Source: Staphylococcus saccharolyticus (GTDB lineage: Bacteria > Bacillota > Bacilli > Staphylococcales > Staphylococcaceae). From it: 64,000 nucleotides of DNA. Below the pieces are notes generated by a model. That model saw only the letters and a list, made by a program, of their open reading frames with translations, made no database searches and was not told where the DNA came from. A program made the position numbers and the translations under genes. The stretch lies in contig NZ_UHDZ01000001.1 of the NCBI RefSeq assembly GCF_900458815.1, positions 124,001-188,000 of the forward strand. The letters run 5' to 3'. Positions 10,563-20,765 of the stretch are shown here, piece after piece (position 1 is the first letter of the stretch; each line of letters opens with the position of its first letter).

Positions 10563-12584
10563 ATGACTGAAACTACAAAAATATTTGAATCCACATTGGT
10601 CAAACAGGCTTTAAAAGAAAGTATTTTAAAATTAAATCCAGTATATATGGTGAAAAATCCTATCATGTTTGTAGTAGAGGTGGGAATGATACTTTCATTA
10701 GTACTTACCTTCATTCCAAATTTGTTTAGTCATGAAAATGTGTCACGTGGCTATTTGTTTAGCATTTTCATCGTTTTGTTGTTGACACTTATTTTTGCGA
10801 ATTTCTCAGAAGCGTTAGCAGAAGGACGTGGAAAAGCACAGGCTAATGCCTTGCGACAAACACAAACAGAAATGAAAGCACGCTTAATCTTAGAGGATGG
10901 TCAATATCAAACAATCGATGCGAGCGATTTAAAAAAAGGTGACATCGTACGTGTTGAAACGGGTGAACAAATTCCAAATGATGGGGTTGTTATAAAGGGG
11001 CTAGCCACTGTTGATGAATCCGCGATAACAGGAGAATCAGCACCTGTCATTAAAGAGAGTGGTGGCGATTTCACTAATGTTATTGGAGGCACGTCTGTAG
11101 CATCTGACTGGCTTGAAATTGAAATTACTTCAGATCCTGGACATTCTTTCTTAGACAAAATGATTCAGTTAGTTGAAGGTGCAACAAGAAAGAAAGCACC
11201 GAATGAAATAGCACTTTTCACGCTATTAATGACATTAACTATTATTTTTTTAGTGGTTATTTTAACAATGTATCCGTTAGCAGAATTTCTACATTTTCAT
11301 TTGTCTATTGCGATGTTAATTGCATTAACGGTGTGTTTAATTCCAACTACAATTGGTGGTTTATTATCGGCTATTGGTATTGCTGGAATGGATCGGGTAA
11401 CACAATTTAACATTTTAGCGAAAAGCGGTCGTTCAGTAGAAACATGTGGCGATGTTAATGTCTTGATTCTAGATAAAACTGGTACGATTACTTATGGTAA
11501 TCGCATGGCTGATGAATTTATTCCAGTGGCATCATCAAACTATCAGCATTTAGTTATAGCAGCATATGAAAGTTCAGTCGCTGATGATACACCAGAGGGA
11601 CGTAGCATTGTGAAACTAGCTGAACAACAAGATACTGATTTGCCTCAAGAAGAAGGAGAATACTATCCATTTACCGCTGAAACACGTATGAGTGGTGTAA
11701 AATTTGCATATCGTGAAGTGTATAAAGGGGCGCCCAATAGCATGATTAAAAGGGTGAAAGAAGTGGGTGGAAATATCCCTGAAGATTTAGATGAACACAT
11801 TAATCAAGTGTCTAAAAAAGGTGGTACACCTTTAGTTGTTATAGAAAATAATGAAATATTGGGCGTCATTTATTTAAAAGATGTGATTAAAGATGGTTTA
11901 GTCGAACGCTTCCAAGAGTTACGTGAAATGGGTATCGAAACAGTGATGTGCACTGGAGATAACGCTTTAACTGCAGCAACAATTGCTAAAGAAGCAGGGG
12001 TTGATCGCTTTATTGCTGAATGTAAACCAGAAGATAAAATCAAAGTCATCAGAGAAGAGCAAGCGAAAGGACATATTGTGGCGATGACCGGAGATGGAAC
12101 GAACGATGCTCCTGCTTTAGCAGAAGCGAATGTTGGATTGGCAATGAATTCTGGTACGATGAGTGCCAAGGAAGCGGCTAATTTAATTGATTTAGATTCA
12201 AATCCAACTAAATTAATGGAAGTTGTATTGATTGGTAAACAGTTATTAATGACAAGAGGATCGTTGACAACATTTAGTATTGCAAATGACATAGCGAAAT
12301 ACTTTGCAATCTTACCAGCTATGTTTATGGTTGCCATGCCAGAAATGAATCGCTTAAATATTATGCATTTACATTCATCAGAATCGGCGGTGTTATCGGC
12401 ATTAATTTTCAATGCATTGATTATTGTGTCACTAATTCCGATTGCGATGAAAGGTGTTAAATTTAAAGGTGCTTCAACACAAACGATATTAACTAAAAAT
12501 ATGTTGGTCTATGGTATAGGTGGCATGATTGTACCATTTATCGGTATTAAATTAATTGATTTAATCATGCAATTCTTTGTGTAA
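10563..12584 (+). CDS. kdpB: K+-transporting P-type ATPase subunit KdpB
   Basis: 673-residue catalytic subunit. I place the start at the ATG at 10563 ([12 protein letters not shown]) behind AGAAGGAGGATTTT rather than at an in-frame ATG 48 bases upstream inside kdpA. Visible motifs: TGES of the actuator domain near residue 158, phosphorylation motif DKTGTIT with Asp near 304, hinge motif [11 protein letters not shown], and membrane segments at both ends. ATP hydrolysis here drives K+ uptake through KdpA. Intact. Confidence 0.96.
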   Translation: MTETTKIFESTLVKQALKESILKLNPVYMVKNPIMFVVEVGMILSLVLTFIPNLFSHENVSRGYLFSIFIVLLLTLIFANFSEALAEGRGKAQANALRQTQTEMKARLILEDGQYQTIDASDLKKGDIVRVETGEQIPNDGVVIKGLATVDESAITGESAPVIKESGGDFTNVIGGTSVASDWLEIEITSDPGHSFLDKMIQLVEGATRKKAPNEIALFTLLMTLTIIFLVVILTMYPLAEFLHFHLSIAMLIALTVCLIPTTIGGLLSAIGIAGMDRVTQFNILAKSGRSVETCGDVNVLILDKTGTITYGNRMADEFIPVASSNYQHLVIAAYESSVADDTPEGRSIVKLAEQQDTDLPQEEGEYYPFTAETRMSGVKFAYREVYKGAPNSMIKRVKEVGGNIPEDLDEHINQVSKKGGTPLVVIENNEILGVIYLKDVIKDGLVERFQELREMGIETVMCTGDNALTAATIAKEAGVDRFIAECKPEDKIKVIREEQAKGHIVAMTGDGTNDAPALAEANVGLAMNSGTMSAKEAANLIDLDSNPTKLMEVVLIGKQLLMTRGSLTTFSIANDIAKYFAILPAMFMVAMPEMNRLNIMHLHSSESAVLSALIFNALIIVSLIPIAMKGVKFKGASTQTILTKNMLVYGIGGMIVPFIGIKLIDLIMQFFV

Positions 12585-12598
12585 AGGAGGACTTAAAA

Positions 12599-13159
12599 GT
12601 GCAAATGATAAGAAAGAGCTTTGGACTTGTATTTATCATGTTTATATTGTGTGGTTTTATTTACCCATTAATTGTCACAGCAGCTGGTCAAGTCATTTTT
12701 TCACATCAATCAAATGGTAGCCTAGTGAAACAAGATGGCAAAGTGATTGGTTCAAAACTTATTGGCCAACAATGGACGAGTCCAAAATATTTTCACGGTC
12801 GGCCAAGTGCTGTGAATTACAATATGAATGAACAACAAGTGTTATATAATAATGGACCAACATCAGGAGGATCTAATTTTGCTAATTCCAACCCTGCTTT
12901 AAAACAAAGAGTCAAAGATATGATTCAGCATGACGGTAAACATCTTACAAATGATGCAGTGACTGCTTCAGGTTCTGGACTAGATCCAGATATTACCGTA
13001 GAAAATGCGAAGCAACAAGTGGCACGTATTGCTAAAGCAAGAGGTATTAAAAAGTCTGAAATCAGTCACATCATCCAACAACATAAACAATTCTCTCCAA
13101 TGACACAGGATTATGTTAATGTATTGAAAATGAATATAGCCCTAGACCATTTGAAATAG
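12599..13159 (+). CDS. kdpC: K+-transporting ATPase subunit KdpC
   Basis: 186-residue protein with one N-terminal membrane helix and a soluble domain with the family segments [21 protein letters not shown] and [22 protein letters not shown]. KdpC joins KdpB and KdpA and raises ATP affinity. The start is GTG at 12599, nine bases after AAAGGAGG; an ATG two codons later is also possible. It is the last gene of kdpFABC, followed by a strong hairpin terminator. Confidence 0.94.
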   Translation: MQMIRKSFGLVFIMFILCGFIYPLIVTAAGQVIFSHQSNGSLVKQDGKVIGSKLIGQQWTSPKYFHGRPSAVNYNMNEQQVLYNNGPTSGGSNFANSNPALKQRVKDMIQHDGKHLTNDAVTASGSGLDPDITVENAKQQVARIAKARGIKKSEISHIIQQHKQFSPMTQDYVNVLKMNIALDHLK

Positions 13160-13200
13160 GGAAGAAAGAGAAAACGGCATATAAAATATAAGAATACTAG

Positions 13201-13235
13201 CACAAAGATGATTTTAATTTAAAATCATCTTTGTG
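13201..13235 (+). terminator. Terminator of kdpFABC
   Basis: A 15-bp perfect stem, CACAAAGATGATTTT pairing with AAAATCATCTTTGTG around a 5-base loop, then CTTCTTTTGT. Confidence 0.85.
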
Positions 13236-13403
13236 CTTCTTTTGTCGGAGATATTTAAGGTTCAGGCTGTTTTCAAATATATTTAAAGTGATGAAAATTA
13301 TAGTTACTAGGTAATTCATACAATTTATTACTATAATCGAAAGTTCATACAATTTTTGAAATGTGTAAAAAGTTTTTTAAATTGTATTGGGTGTTATCAG
13401 TCA

Positions 13404-13643
13404 TTACATAAACATTCTAATCATTCGGATGAGTGTTAAAATGATAGCAAGAACTAGAGGTATCATACTGATTATGCGTATACGTCTCTTTACTAACTTG
13501 TCTTTTTTAGTTTCTTCGTTATCATTGGATTCCAATAGTTCTTTTTCAATCTCTAAATCTAAGTCGGTTTTATAGTAACCATTAAGGCCTTTTCTATTAT
13601 CATCTTCGGTTGTTTCATTTAAAGAGTATTTATCTTGTACCAT
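13404..13643 (-). CDS. Small single-pass membrane protein of unknown function
   Basis: 79 residues: a highly charged N-terminal half (NEEDDN-rich, KELLESNDNEETKKDKLVKRR) followed by one hydrophobic helix (IISMIPLVLAIILTLI) and a short basic tail. It starts with ATG at 13643 after GAGGAGAAT. I do not recognise the family. It sits alone between the kdp terminator and the Sdr adhesin and is transcribed away from both. Upstream of its 3' end the region 13260-13400 holds two copies of TTCATACAATTT (13315 and 13344) and no gene. Confidence 0.6.
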   Translation of the reverse strand: MVQDKYSLNETTEDDNRKGLNGYYKTDLDLEIEKELLESNDNEETKKDKLVKRRIRIISMIPLVLAIILTLIRMIRMFM

Positions 13644-13911
13644 ATTTAATTCTCCTCTATTTCCTAATTAGGAACATTATTCAAAACATATATTAACAAG
13701 TAACATTACATATTTAAAGATAAAATACATTGCAATCACAGGTAATAAGTATAATGTAATTATCTTAAATTTTAATTATTATTTTGTTGTATAACAAAAG
13801 ATGTAAAATTATTTATAATTTTTAATATAATTACATTGCAATTTAATTGAGTGTTTGCTACTTTTTAAAATGGAGTTTTTGAAACTCTACAAAAATTTTT
13901 AGGATGGAGTG

Positions 13912-13924
13912 TTTTTTTTTTTTT
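13912..13924 (+). repeat. Run of 13 T between the ribosome binding site and the start codon of the Sdr gene
   Basis: An uninterrupted T13 tract lies between GGATGGAG (13902-13909) and the TTG start at 13923 (the last two T belong to the start codon). Length change would alter the spacing to the start. It would also alter the frame of an alternative ATG at 13904, which with 12 or 15 T would run into the adhesin frame, but with the present 13 T does not. Such tracts are typical sites of slipped-strand phase variation. Confidence 0.65.
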
Positions 13925-16229
13925 GAGAAAAAAATTAGACTTTTTACCAAACAAATTAAGTAAGTACTCGATTAGAAGATTTTCAGTAGGGACTGCTTCT
14001 ATTCTAGTTGGAGCAACTTTATTATTTGGAATTGGTAATGAAGCCGATGCAGCAGGGAATACCCACATACAAAGTACTTCTGAAGAAGTAACAGATAATA
14101 ATACTGCAAGTGTTGCATCTACAACAGAAGAAACAACAAATAATGAAGTAACAAACGAAAAGCCTTCAAAAGAAGAAGCAACAAGTAATGAAGTAACAAA
14201 TGAAGACTCTTCAGTAGACGAAGCAAGCACAAATGACTCAACTTCAAATCCTGACCTTAATCCTAAGGTATTAAACGATTCAGTTCAAGAATTTGATAAT
14301 AACCAATCTTCTGATAGTCAAGATAGAAATGTAGCTTATGCAACACCTATTGGAACAACAACAAATCGTTCTGTTCAACTACGTTCTAGAGTTGCAGTTA
14401 ATCGTTCTCAAGCACAACAACAAGGTAAAAATGTTAATGATTCAATTAAAGTGACTTCAGTTAATACTGACAAAAATTATGTAGAACCAAATAATGGTCA
14501 AGGTTTCTCAGCTGACATATCATTTGAAGTTGACGGTAAAGTTAACAAAGGCAACTATTTCACAGTTGATATGCCAGAATATGCTGACTTTAATGGTATA
14601 GCAGATTATAAAGCAGCAAATAACAAACTTTATCCAACAATTAATGATGGTAATCAAGTTGTTGCTAACGGTGTTTATGATACTCAAACTAAGAAATTAG
14701 TTTATACGTTTACTGATTATGTAAATAAAAAAGATAATATTAAAGGTAATTTTGAAATCCCACAATTTATTGATAGAGCGAATGCTAAAACAAGTGGTAA
14801 CTATGACTTAAATTATAATATTGCTGGTAATACAGTTACTAAACCAATGGAAGTTGAATATAACAATTATAACGATAGTCATGTGGTTGCTAACACTAGT
14901 TCATTAATTACAAAAGCGGATTTATTTAATGTTGGTTCACACGACTATACTCAATATATTTATGTGAATCCAAAATCTGAAGATAGTTATAACACACGCT
15001 TAACTATTCAAGGATATCAAGAAGATGTCAATGATAGTAGTACACTATTAAATCCAGATGATACAAAAATTGAAATATTGGATGCTAAGTCATCTGATAA
15101 CATTGCGCCAAGTTTCCATATAAATGACGAAGACTTTGAAAATGTAACTGACAACTTTGGAATTAACCAAATAGGTGATAAAAAAGCACAAATTGATTTT
15201 GGTCATATTGATCCCCCTTATATTGTTAAAGTAACATCTAAAATTGATCCAAATTCAAGTCAAGATTTACGTACACGTGTTATTATGGAAAATGAAAATG
15301 CAGAAGGTACTACGGATTTCTATGCGCACGATAATACAGTTGAACGTTTAGGAGCCAACGGAGTTGCTACTGGTAATGAAAAACTTTATAACCTAGGTGA
15401 CTATGTTTGGGAAGATACTAATAAAAATGGTATCCAAGATGAAGATGAACATGGTATCGAAGGAGTGGAGGTATCACTTACACGTCCAAATGGTACAGTC
15501 GAAACTACAACTACTAATTCTGAAGGTAAGTATGAATTTAATAATTTACAAAATGGTGATTATGTTATTAATTTCAAAACACCTGCAGGATATACACCAA
15601 CTAAAGCTTATGAAGGCAATAGCTTCGAAGTTGATTCTAATGGTTTAAGTACTGTAGGTACAATTAAAGATGCTGACAACTGGACTTTAGATAGTGGATT
15701 CTATAAAACACCTTCTAAATACAGTTTAGGTGATTATGTATGGTATGATTCTAATAAAGATGGTTATCAAGACTATGATGAAAAAGGTATCAAAGGTGTT
15801 AAAGTTACTTTAAAAGATAATGAAGGTAATATATTAAAGACAACTGAAACGGATGAAAATGGTAAATACCGTTTTGATAACCTAGATAGTGGTGAATACA
15901 CAGTTCATTTTGATAAACCAGAAGGACTTACACAAACATCAACTAATTCTGATAACGATGATGCCAAAGATGCTGATGGTGAAGATGTACATGTAACAAT
16001 TACAGATCATGATGATTTCAGCATTGATAATGGTTACTTCGAAGATAGTGAATCGGACTCTTCTTCAGATAGCGAGTCAACAAGTGAATCAGATTCAGAA
16101 AGTCATTCAGACTCTGAACTACCAGATACTGGTGAAGAAGACAATCACCAAGGATTAATCGGTGGAATGCTTGCAGCATTCGGAGGATTAACTCTATTAG
16201 GTAGACGTCGTAAAAAAGAAGAAAAATAA
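13923..16229 (+). CDS. Sdr-type MSCRAMM surface adhesin, cell-wall anchored
   Basis: 768 residues. N-terminal [20 protein letters not shown] signal (YSIRK/GXXS type, septal secretion) cleaved near EADAA; a low-complexity Thr/Glu-rich stretch; the ligand-binding A region (~160-485) with N2-N3-like Ig folds; two SdrB repeats starting near residues 488 and 599, each with the Ca2+-loop type (V)W.D.N.DG; a very short SD stretch (~708-732); LPDTG at 733-737; hydrophobic helix and RRRKKEEK tail for sortase A. The SD stretch of about 25 residues is far shorter than the >100 usual in SdrC-F. The start is TTG next to a T13 tract. Ligand unknown. Followed by gtfA-gtfB, likely its glycosylation machinery. 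Confidence 0.9.
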   Translation: MRKKLDFLPNKLSKYSIRRFSVGTASILVGATLLFGIGNEADAAGNTHIQSTSEEVTDNNTASVASTTEETTNNEVTNEKPSKEEATSNEVTNEDSSVDEASTNDSTSNPDLNPKVLNDSVQEFDNNQSSDSQDRNVAYATPIGTTTNRSVQLRSRVAVNRSQAQQQGKNVNDSIKVTSVNTDKNYVEPNNGQGFSADISFEVDGKVNKGNYFTVDMPEYADFNGIADYKAANNKLYPTINDGNQVVANGVYDTQTKKLVYTFTDYVNKKDNIKGNFEIPQFIDRANAKTSGNYDLNYNIAGNTVTKPMEVEYNNYNDSHVVANTSSLITKADLFNVGSHDYTQYIYVNPKSEDSYNTRLTIQGYQEDVNDSSTLLNPDDTKIEILDAKSSDNIAPSFHINDEDFENVTDNFGINQIGDKKAQIDFGHIDPPYIVKVTSKIDPNSSQDLRTRVIMENENAEGTTDFYAHDNTVERLGANGVATGNEKLYNLGDYVWEDTNKNGIQDEDEHGIEGVEVSLTRPNGTVETTTTNSEGKYEFNNLQNGDYVINFKTPAGYTPTKAYEGNSFEVDSNGLSTVGTIKDADNWTLDSGFYKTPSKYSLGDYVWYDSNKDGYQDYDEKGIKGVKVTLKDNEGNILKTTETDENGKYRFDNLDSGEYTVHFDKPEGLTQTSTNSDNDDAKDADGEDVHVTITDHDDFSIDNGYFEDSESDSSSDSESTSESDSESHSDSELPDTGEEDNHQGLIGGMLAAFGGLTLLGRRRKKEEK

Positions 16230-16323
16230 TTATTGAAAGATTAACAGGGAAATGGGGCAGAATTTATAGTCCCATCCCGTCGCATAGCAAACCCATCTTG
16301 CATTGTTCGTATGCGAAATGTTT

Positions 16324-16359
16324 AAGAGCCTGTACATATTGTTTATGTTCCAGGCTCTT
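16324..16359 (+). terminator. Hairpin after the Sdr gene
   Basis: AAGAGCCTG (16324-16332) pairs with CAGGCTCTT (16351-16359). Only a weak T-run follows, so read-through into gtfA is possible. Confidence 0.55.
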
Positions 16360-16391
16360 GTTATACATATATAAAAGAAGTAGGTGATAAC

Positions 16392-17900
16392 ATGACGATT
16401 TATAATCTAAATTTTGGTATCGGTTGGGCAAGTAGCGGCGTTGAATATGCTCAACTTTATCGTAGAAACATTTTAAAGAACTTAAACGAAAATTTTAAAT
16501 TTATATTTTTAGATTTTATAAACAAAGAGAATATTCAAACACTTACAAGTCATTTAGGTATAGGTGATGAAGAAGTGATATGGATTTATCAATATTTTAC
16601 TGATATTAAAATTAAGCCTACTTCTTATACAATTGAACAAATTATTGAAACTCTTAATTCTAGTGATGTTGTAGTTAAAGATATTAAAGAAAAGATAAAA
16701 AGAATTTATTTTAATGATGGAAAATGTTACGTTAACTGTTATTTAAAATATAAATATGAAAGTATTGTAGATCGTGCGGAATTTGTTTCTAATGGTAAGC
16801 TAATAAGAAAAGAATTTTATACCTATACCAAGATTTTTACAGAATATTATGCGCCTTATAATAAGAAGGCCAAAGTTTATTTACGAAAATTTTTTAACGA
16901 GGATGGCTCTGTTGCATACGAAGAAGTCGTGAAAGATGGAGACAATATGTATATTTTTCCGAATAAGATTTTATATTCAAAAAAGGAATTTATCGGATAC
17001 TTCATCAATCAACTTAATTTGACACGCAATGACATTTTATTAGTTGATCGATCTAAAAACATCGGTCAGTTCATTCTAGAAAATAAAAAAGAGGGGCATC
17101 TAGGTGTAGTCATTCATGCTGAGCACTATAATTATCCCAATTCAAATGCACAATTTGTCTTATGGAACAGTAACTATGAATATATGTTTAACCATGCCAA
17201 GTATATCGATTTTTATGTTGTAGCAACACAGGACCAAAAAGCTGTACTAAGTCAGCAATTTAAAGATTATAAAGGACTGAGTCTTAAAATATATACAATT
17301 TCAGTGGGTAATATTAAAAATCTTAAATACGAACAGAATCGTAAGCCTTATTCAATCATCACTGCTTCTCGATTAGCGAATGAAAAGCACGTTGATTGGC
17401 TAGTTAAGGCTGTCATAGAAGCTCATAAAATTAATCCAGAAATTAAATTTGATATCTATGGTGAAGGTTCAGAAAAGAAAAAATTACAACAAATCATTGA
17501 TGATTTTGATGCCAATAGTTATATTCATCTCAAAGGTCATGTTGATTTAACCGAAGTTTATAAATCTTATCAACTTTATTTATCGGGCTCGACAAGTGAA
17601 GGATTTGGACTTACATTAATGGAAGCAGTTGGCTCAGGACTTGGTATGATAGGATTTGATGTATATTATGGTAATACGACTTTTATTAAAGACGGAATTA
17701 ATGGTTTTAGAATATCTTTAGATACTTCCAATTTAGATGAAGATGATATAGTAGCTAACATTTCAAAGAAGATAGTATTATTTTTCGAACATAATATAGA
17801 ACAAATGAGAGATCAATCCTACAAAATTGCGGATAAGTATTTGATTGAGAACATTCAAAAAGAATGGCAAACCTTAATTGATGAGGTGGAAAATGATTAA
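16392..17900 (+). CDS. gtfA: GtfA-type O-GlcNAc glycosyltransferase (GT4)
   Basis: 502-residue GT-B fold glycosyltransferase. The N-terminus (MTIYNLNFGIGWASSGVEYA) and the ~100-residue inserted domain with repeated Y/F-rich strands match GtfA of accessory-Sec loci, not SdgA/SdgB that follow sdrCDE in S. aureus. The C-terminal domain has the retaining-GT motif E-x7-E in TSEGFGLTLMEAVG near residue 405. In the family GtfA, with GtfB, transfers GlcNAc from UDP-GlcNAc to Ser/Thr of serine-rich surface proteins in the cytoplasm. It starts after GAAGTAGGTGATAAC and overlaps gtfB. The neighbouring Sdr adhesin is the obvious candidate substrate. Confidence 0.85.
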   Translation: MTIYNLNFGIGWASSGVEYAQLYRRNILKNLNENFKFIFLDFINKENIQTLTSHLGIGDEEVIWIYQYFTDIKIKPTSYTIEQIIETLNSSDVVVKDIKEKIKRIYFNDGKCYVNCYLKYKYESIVDRAEFVSNGKLIRKEFYTYTKIFTEYYAPYNKKAKVYLRKFFNEDGSVAYEEVVKDGDNMYIFPNKILYSKKEFIGYFINQLNLTRNDILLVDRSKNIGQFILENKKEGHLGVVIHAEHYNYPNSNAQFVLWNSNYEYMFNHAKYIDFYVVATQDQKAVLSQQFKDYKGLSLKIYTISVGNIKNLKYEQNRKPYSIITASRLANEKHVDWLVKAVIEAHKINPEIKFDIYGEGSEKKKLQQIIDDFDANSYIHLKGHVDLTEVYKSYQLYLSGSTSEGFGLTLMEAVGSGLGMIGFDVYYGNTTFIKDGINGFRISLDTSNLDEDDIVANISKKIVLFFEHNIEQMRDQSYKIADKYLIENIQKEWQTLIDEVEND

Positions 17901-19212
17901 TTTATACGAAAGAGTAGATCAGAGAACGCTTAAATTACACCAATCATATTTGAACGCTAACTTTAATCCTATGACTGTAGTTATTGAAGATAATGGCTTT
18001 TTACCTAATGATATCTTGTCACCGTATAAGTTTTTTTCTCAAAATACAGTTACTGAAGAAGATCCCTGCTTCTTTAATGAAGTAGCAGTTCCTGAATTTT
18101 GGGAAATAGAGGGTTCAAATCAATCAGCTGTGATTAAGGATAAAGGTAAAATAAGAGGTAAAATTTTTTATAAAAAAGGATATTTAAATAGAGTAGTTGC
18201 TTCTGTAGAGTGGCTGAATGATAGTGGCAACACGCAATTGATTGATTATTACAATCAACACGGTTTTCGTTATGCTCAACTTTTAATGGACGACCATCAA
18301 AGTCGAATTTTAAAACGTTATTTTGACCAAAATAATCAAGAATTTCTAGTGGAGAATTATGTTACTAAGGATTTGATTTTAAAATGGAATAATAAAGATT
18401 TATTCTTTGATAACCGAAAAGAATTCTTAGCTTTCTATTTTGAACAAGCCAATCTATCAATCGAGGAAATGACACTTAACTCATTTGCGACGTCTTTCTT
18501 ATTTATATACCAACAGCGTCATCTTATTTCAAAGTGTAGAATATTTTGGCAAGAAAAGATTAAAGATGATTTACCTGAAAATATGAAAATAGCATTAAAA
18601 AACATAGAAAATTTAAAGATTTTAATACCCGATAAAGAAGAATATTATCGTGTGAATCGTTTAGTTGAAAAGTCGAATCAACATAAGATAGAACATATTG
18701 GATATGTGTATGATTTTGTTAAATCAAATCATTGTAAAAATGAAGTTTTAATATTAACAAATTCTGATGATATTCCACATATAGATGAAATTGCTATCGA
18801 TAATCAGAAAATGAGTTTTCATATTGCATCTAAAACAGAAATGTCTACGAAACTTATGCAACTTGGTAAAGTACAGAATATTAATTTATATCCTAAAATG
18901 TCTGAAAAAAATGTCTTAGATTTATGCCAAAAATGTGATATTTATTTAGATATTAATAAAGGTAAAGAAATATTTGAAGGCGTACAATTAGCATTTATGC
19001 ACCAACTCATTCTGTTTGCTTATGAAGAAACGATTCATAATAAACAATTGAATAATCGTGAAAATACCTTCAAAATAGAACAATATAAAGAATTAAGTAG
19101 AGTACTTGAAGAAATGAGTGAGAATCAAACACTATTTTCTAATCAATTAAATGTACAATTACAACACGCTAATTCTATTTCGAAATTTAAATTTCAAAAT
19201 AGAATAGAATAA
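17893..19212 (+). CDS. gtfB: GtfB-type glycosyltransferase chaperone/co-substrate binding subunit
   Basis: 439 residues from the ATG at 17893, which follows GAGGTGG and overlaps the gtfA stop. The N-terminus (MINLYERVDQ... DNGFLPNDILSPYKFF) matches GtfB, the non-catalytic partner that binds the acceptor polypeptide and activates GtfA. It lacks a recognisable E-x7-E motif. The C-terminal part keeps a Rossmann-like pattern (SDIPHIDEIAI... LYPKMSEKNVLDLCQKCDIYLDI). Overlap with gtfA implies a stoichiometric complex. No secA2, secY2 or asp genes are in the window. Confidence 0.8.
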   Translation: MINLYERVDQRTLKLHQSYLNANFNPMTVVIEDNGFLPNDILSPYKFFSQNTVTEEDPCFFNEVAVPEFWEIEGSNQSAVIKDKGKIRGKIFYKKGYLNRVVASVEWLNDSGNTQLIDYYNQHGFRYAQLLMDDHQSRILKRYFDQNNQEFLVENYVTKDLILKWNNKDLFFDNRKEFLAFYFEQANLSIEEMTLNSFATSFLFIYQQRHLISKCRIFWQEKIKDDLPENMKIALKNIENLKILIPDKEEYYRVNRLVEKSNQHKIEHIGYVYDFVKSNHCKNEVLILTNSDDIPHIDEIAIDNQKMSFHIASKTEMSTKLMQLGKVQNINLYPKMSEKNVLDLCQKCDIYLDINKGKEIFEGVQLAFMHQLILFAYEETIHNKQLNNRENTFKIEQYKELSRVLEEMSENQTLFSNQLNVQLQHANSISKFKFQNRIE

Positions 19213-19416
19213 GTTTTTGCGATGATAATTATCAAATTTTTGTTATATATAGTTGGGTGATAATTTTCCCATAATGTTACAATTTATAAATTCATCTTGA
19301 GATGATTCTAATTTAGATTTACAAAGAATGATTTTAAAAATATTAATTACTATTATAAATTATATCTCTTATTGCTAGAATTCTAGTGTAGGAGACGTTT
19401 TTAATAACTTAAAAAA

Positions 19417-19444
19417 GCCTCGGTCAAACTGATATGACCGAGAC
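19417..19444. terminator. Bidirectional terminator between gtfB and the GH5 gene
   Basis: CTCGGTCA (19419-19426) pairs with TGACCGAG (19435-19442); an A-run on the left (AAAAAAG) becomes the U-run for the minus-strand gene. Confidence 0.75.
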
Positions 19445-19460
19445 TCATATAAGTGACTAT

Positions 19461-20725
19461 TTAGTTACTACTTGCTCCGTTTTTTAATGTGTCATAATTT
19501 GGATTATTAGGTTGTTGACCTGATTTTTTACCGAAATCAGGACTATCAGGGTTTTCATTTATATGATCATATTTGTATGCACCCCATTTGCCTCCGCCTT
19601 GTACGTCATAGTTCCAGAATGTCCAAGACATATTATCTTTGTTAGCTCTATCAAGAATATATTTTAAATCACCATCTTTAGCAGAAGGACCGCCTTCCAT
19701 TGACTGTGTATTAAATTCTCCTAAATAGCTTGGCACGTTATAATTACTGTTTTCAATGTTATTGAATTTTTCATTAAAGGAATGTTTTACTGAAGAGTCT
19801 TGAGAAGTAGCATAATTATGATATTCATAAACTAAATTATGAGCAGTATCATTGTAAAATGAAGGATCTTCGAGATTACTCGGATTCCAAACTGCTTCTA
19901 AAAAGATAATATGTTTATCACCTGTGTCACGTATTGATTTAACTGCTTCTTTATAGAAATTTTTTACTTGTTTGTCGCTTGTACCTTTATTTACACCTTT
20001 TGGTTCGTTTAAGATGTCATATCCTGCGACGGCATTTTCATTTTTATAGTGATTTGCAACATTATAAAGAATTTCTTTTGCTTTTCCTTGAGCATTGTTG
20101 TCATCCCAGAAATGGCCTAATCCAGTGCTACCACCGTTTTTATCAGCTGAATGTTCAGTACCATTTTGTGAGTTAGGCGCACCATGGAAATCGATAATTA
20201 CATATAATCCATGAGCTTTTGCTTTTTGGATGAATTTATCAACTTCATCAAATGAATGACTTGTAATTTTAACATCATCTGGATTCATGCCTTTTTTATA
20301 GTTAGTTAAATTAATGTAATTGAGTGGTAAACGTATTGTATTCATACCAATGTCTTTAACATTTTGAAAATCTTCATCTGTCCAACGATTATCTGCATAT
20401 GTGTTTAGTTTCTTTTTCGCTTCTTTTGGACCATATTTCTCATCTAAAGCATCTTTCAATTCTTTGTATGTTTTATCATTGTATGGTTTAGCGTAACCTT
20501 CTCTTTTCTGACCAGTAATACCACCAAGGTAACCTTCTGTAGTAAATACATTTCCAGCATTTACGCCTTTTAATTGATAATTTTGCCCGTCTTTTTGAAT
20601 TTCTTTACCTTTAGTAGTTAGTGTCCCATATCATCTGCGTGGGCGATATGTGTTGTATTAAAAGCGCCTATGCTAGATGCTAATGTTGTTGCTACAAGTA
20701 CAGAACTAATAATTGATTTTTTCAT
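19461..20725 (-). pseudogene. Secreted GH5 family beta-glucanase (cellulase-like), one frameshift
   Basis: A glycoside hydrolase family 5 enzyme. A signal peptide (MKKSIISSVLVATTLASSIG... AHAD) starts at 20725. Shortly after it, near 20630, a one-base shift breaks the frame; the mature part resumes with GTLTTKGKEIQKDGQNYQLKG and runs openly to the end. Family residues are present: NTIRLPLNY, IIDFHGAPN, acid/base Glu in DILNEPKG, nucleophile Glu in YLGEFN. Only the link between signal and enzyme is broken, so an intracellular remnant from an internal TTG is conceivable but would be useless. Substrate unknown. Next to a chitosanase gene on the same strand. Confidence 0.8.
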
Positions 20726-20765
20726 TTGTTATTTACCTCTCTTATAAGTGAAATTCGGTCATACT

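Noticed and set aside
13865..14230. 121-codon ORF opposite the start of the Sdr gene
   Set aside because: Ser/Val-rich shadow of the repetitive adhesin N-terminus on the other strand; no ribosome binding site or recognised family.
16392..19212. Assignment of the two glycosyltransferases as SdgA/SdgB
   Set aside because: The N-terminal sequences (FGIGWASSGVEYA and DNGFLPNDILSPY) match GtfA and GtfB; SdgA and SdgB are both GtfA-like catalytic proteins with different N-termini.
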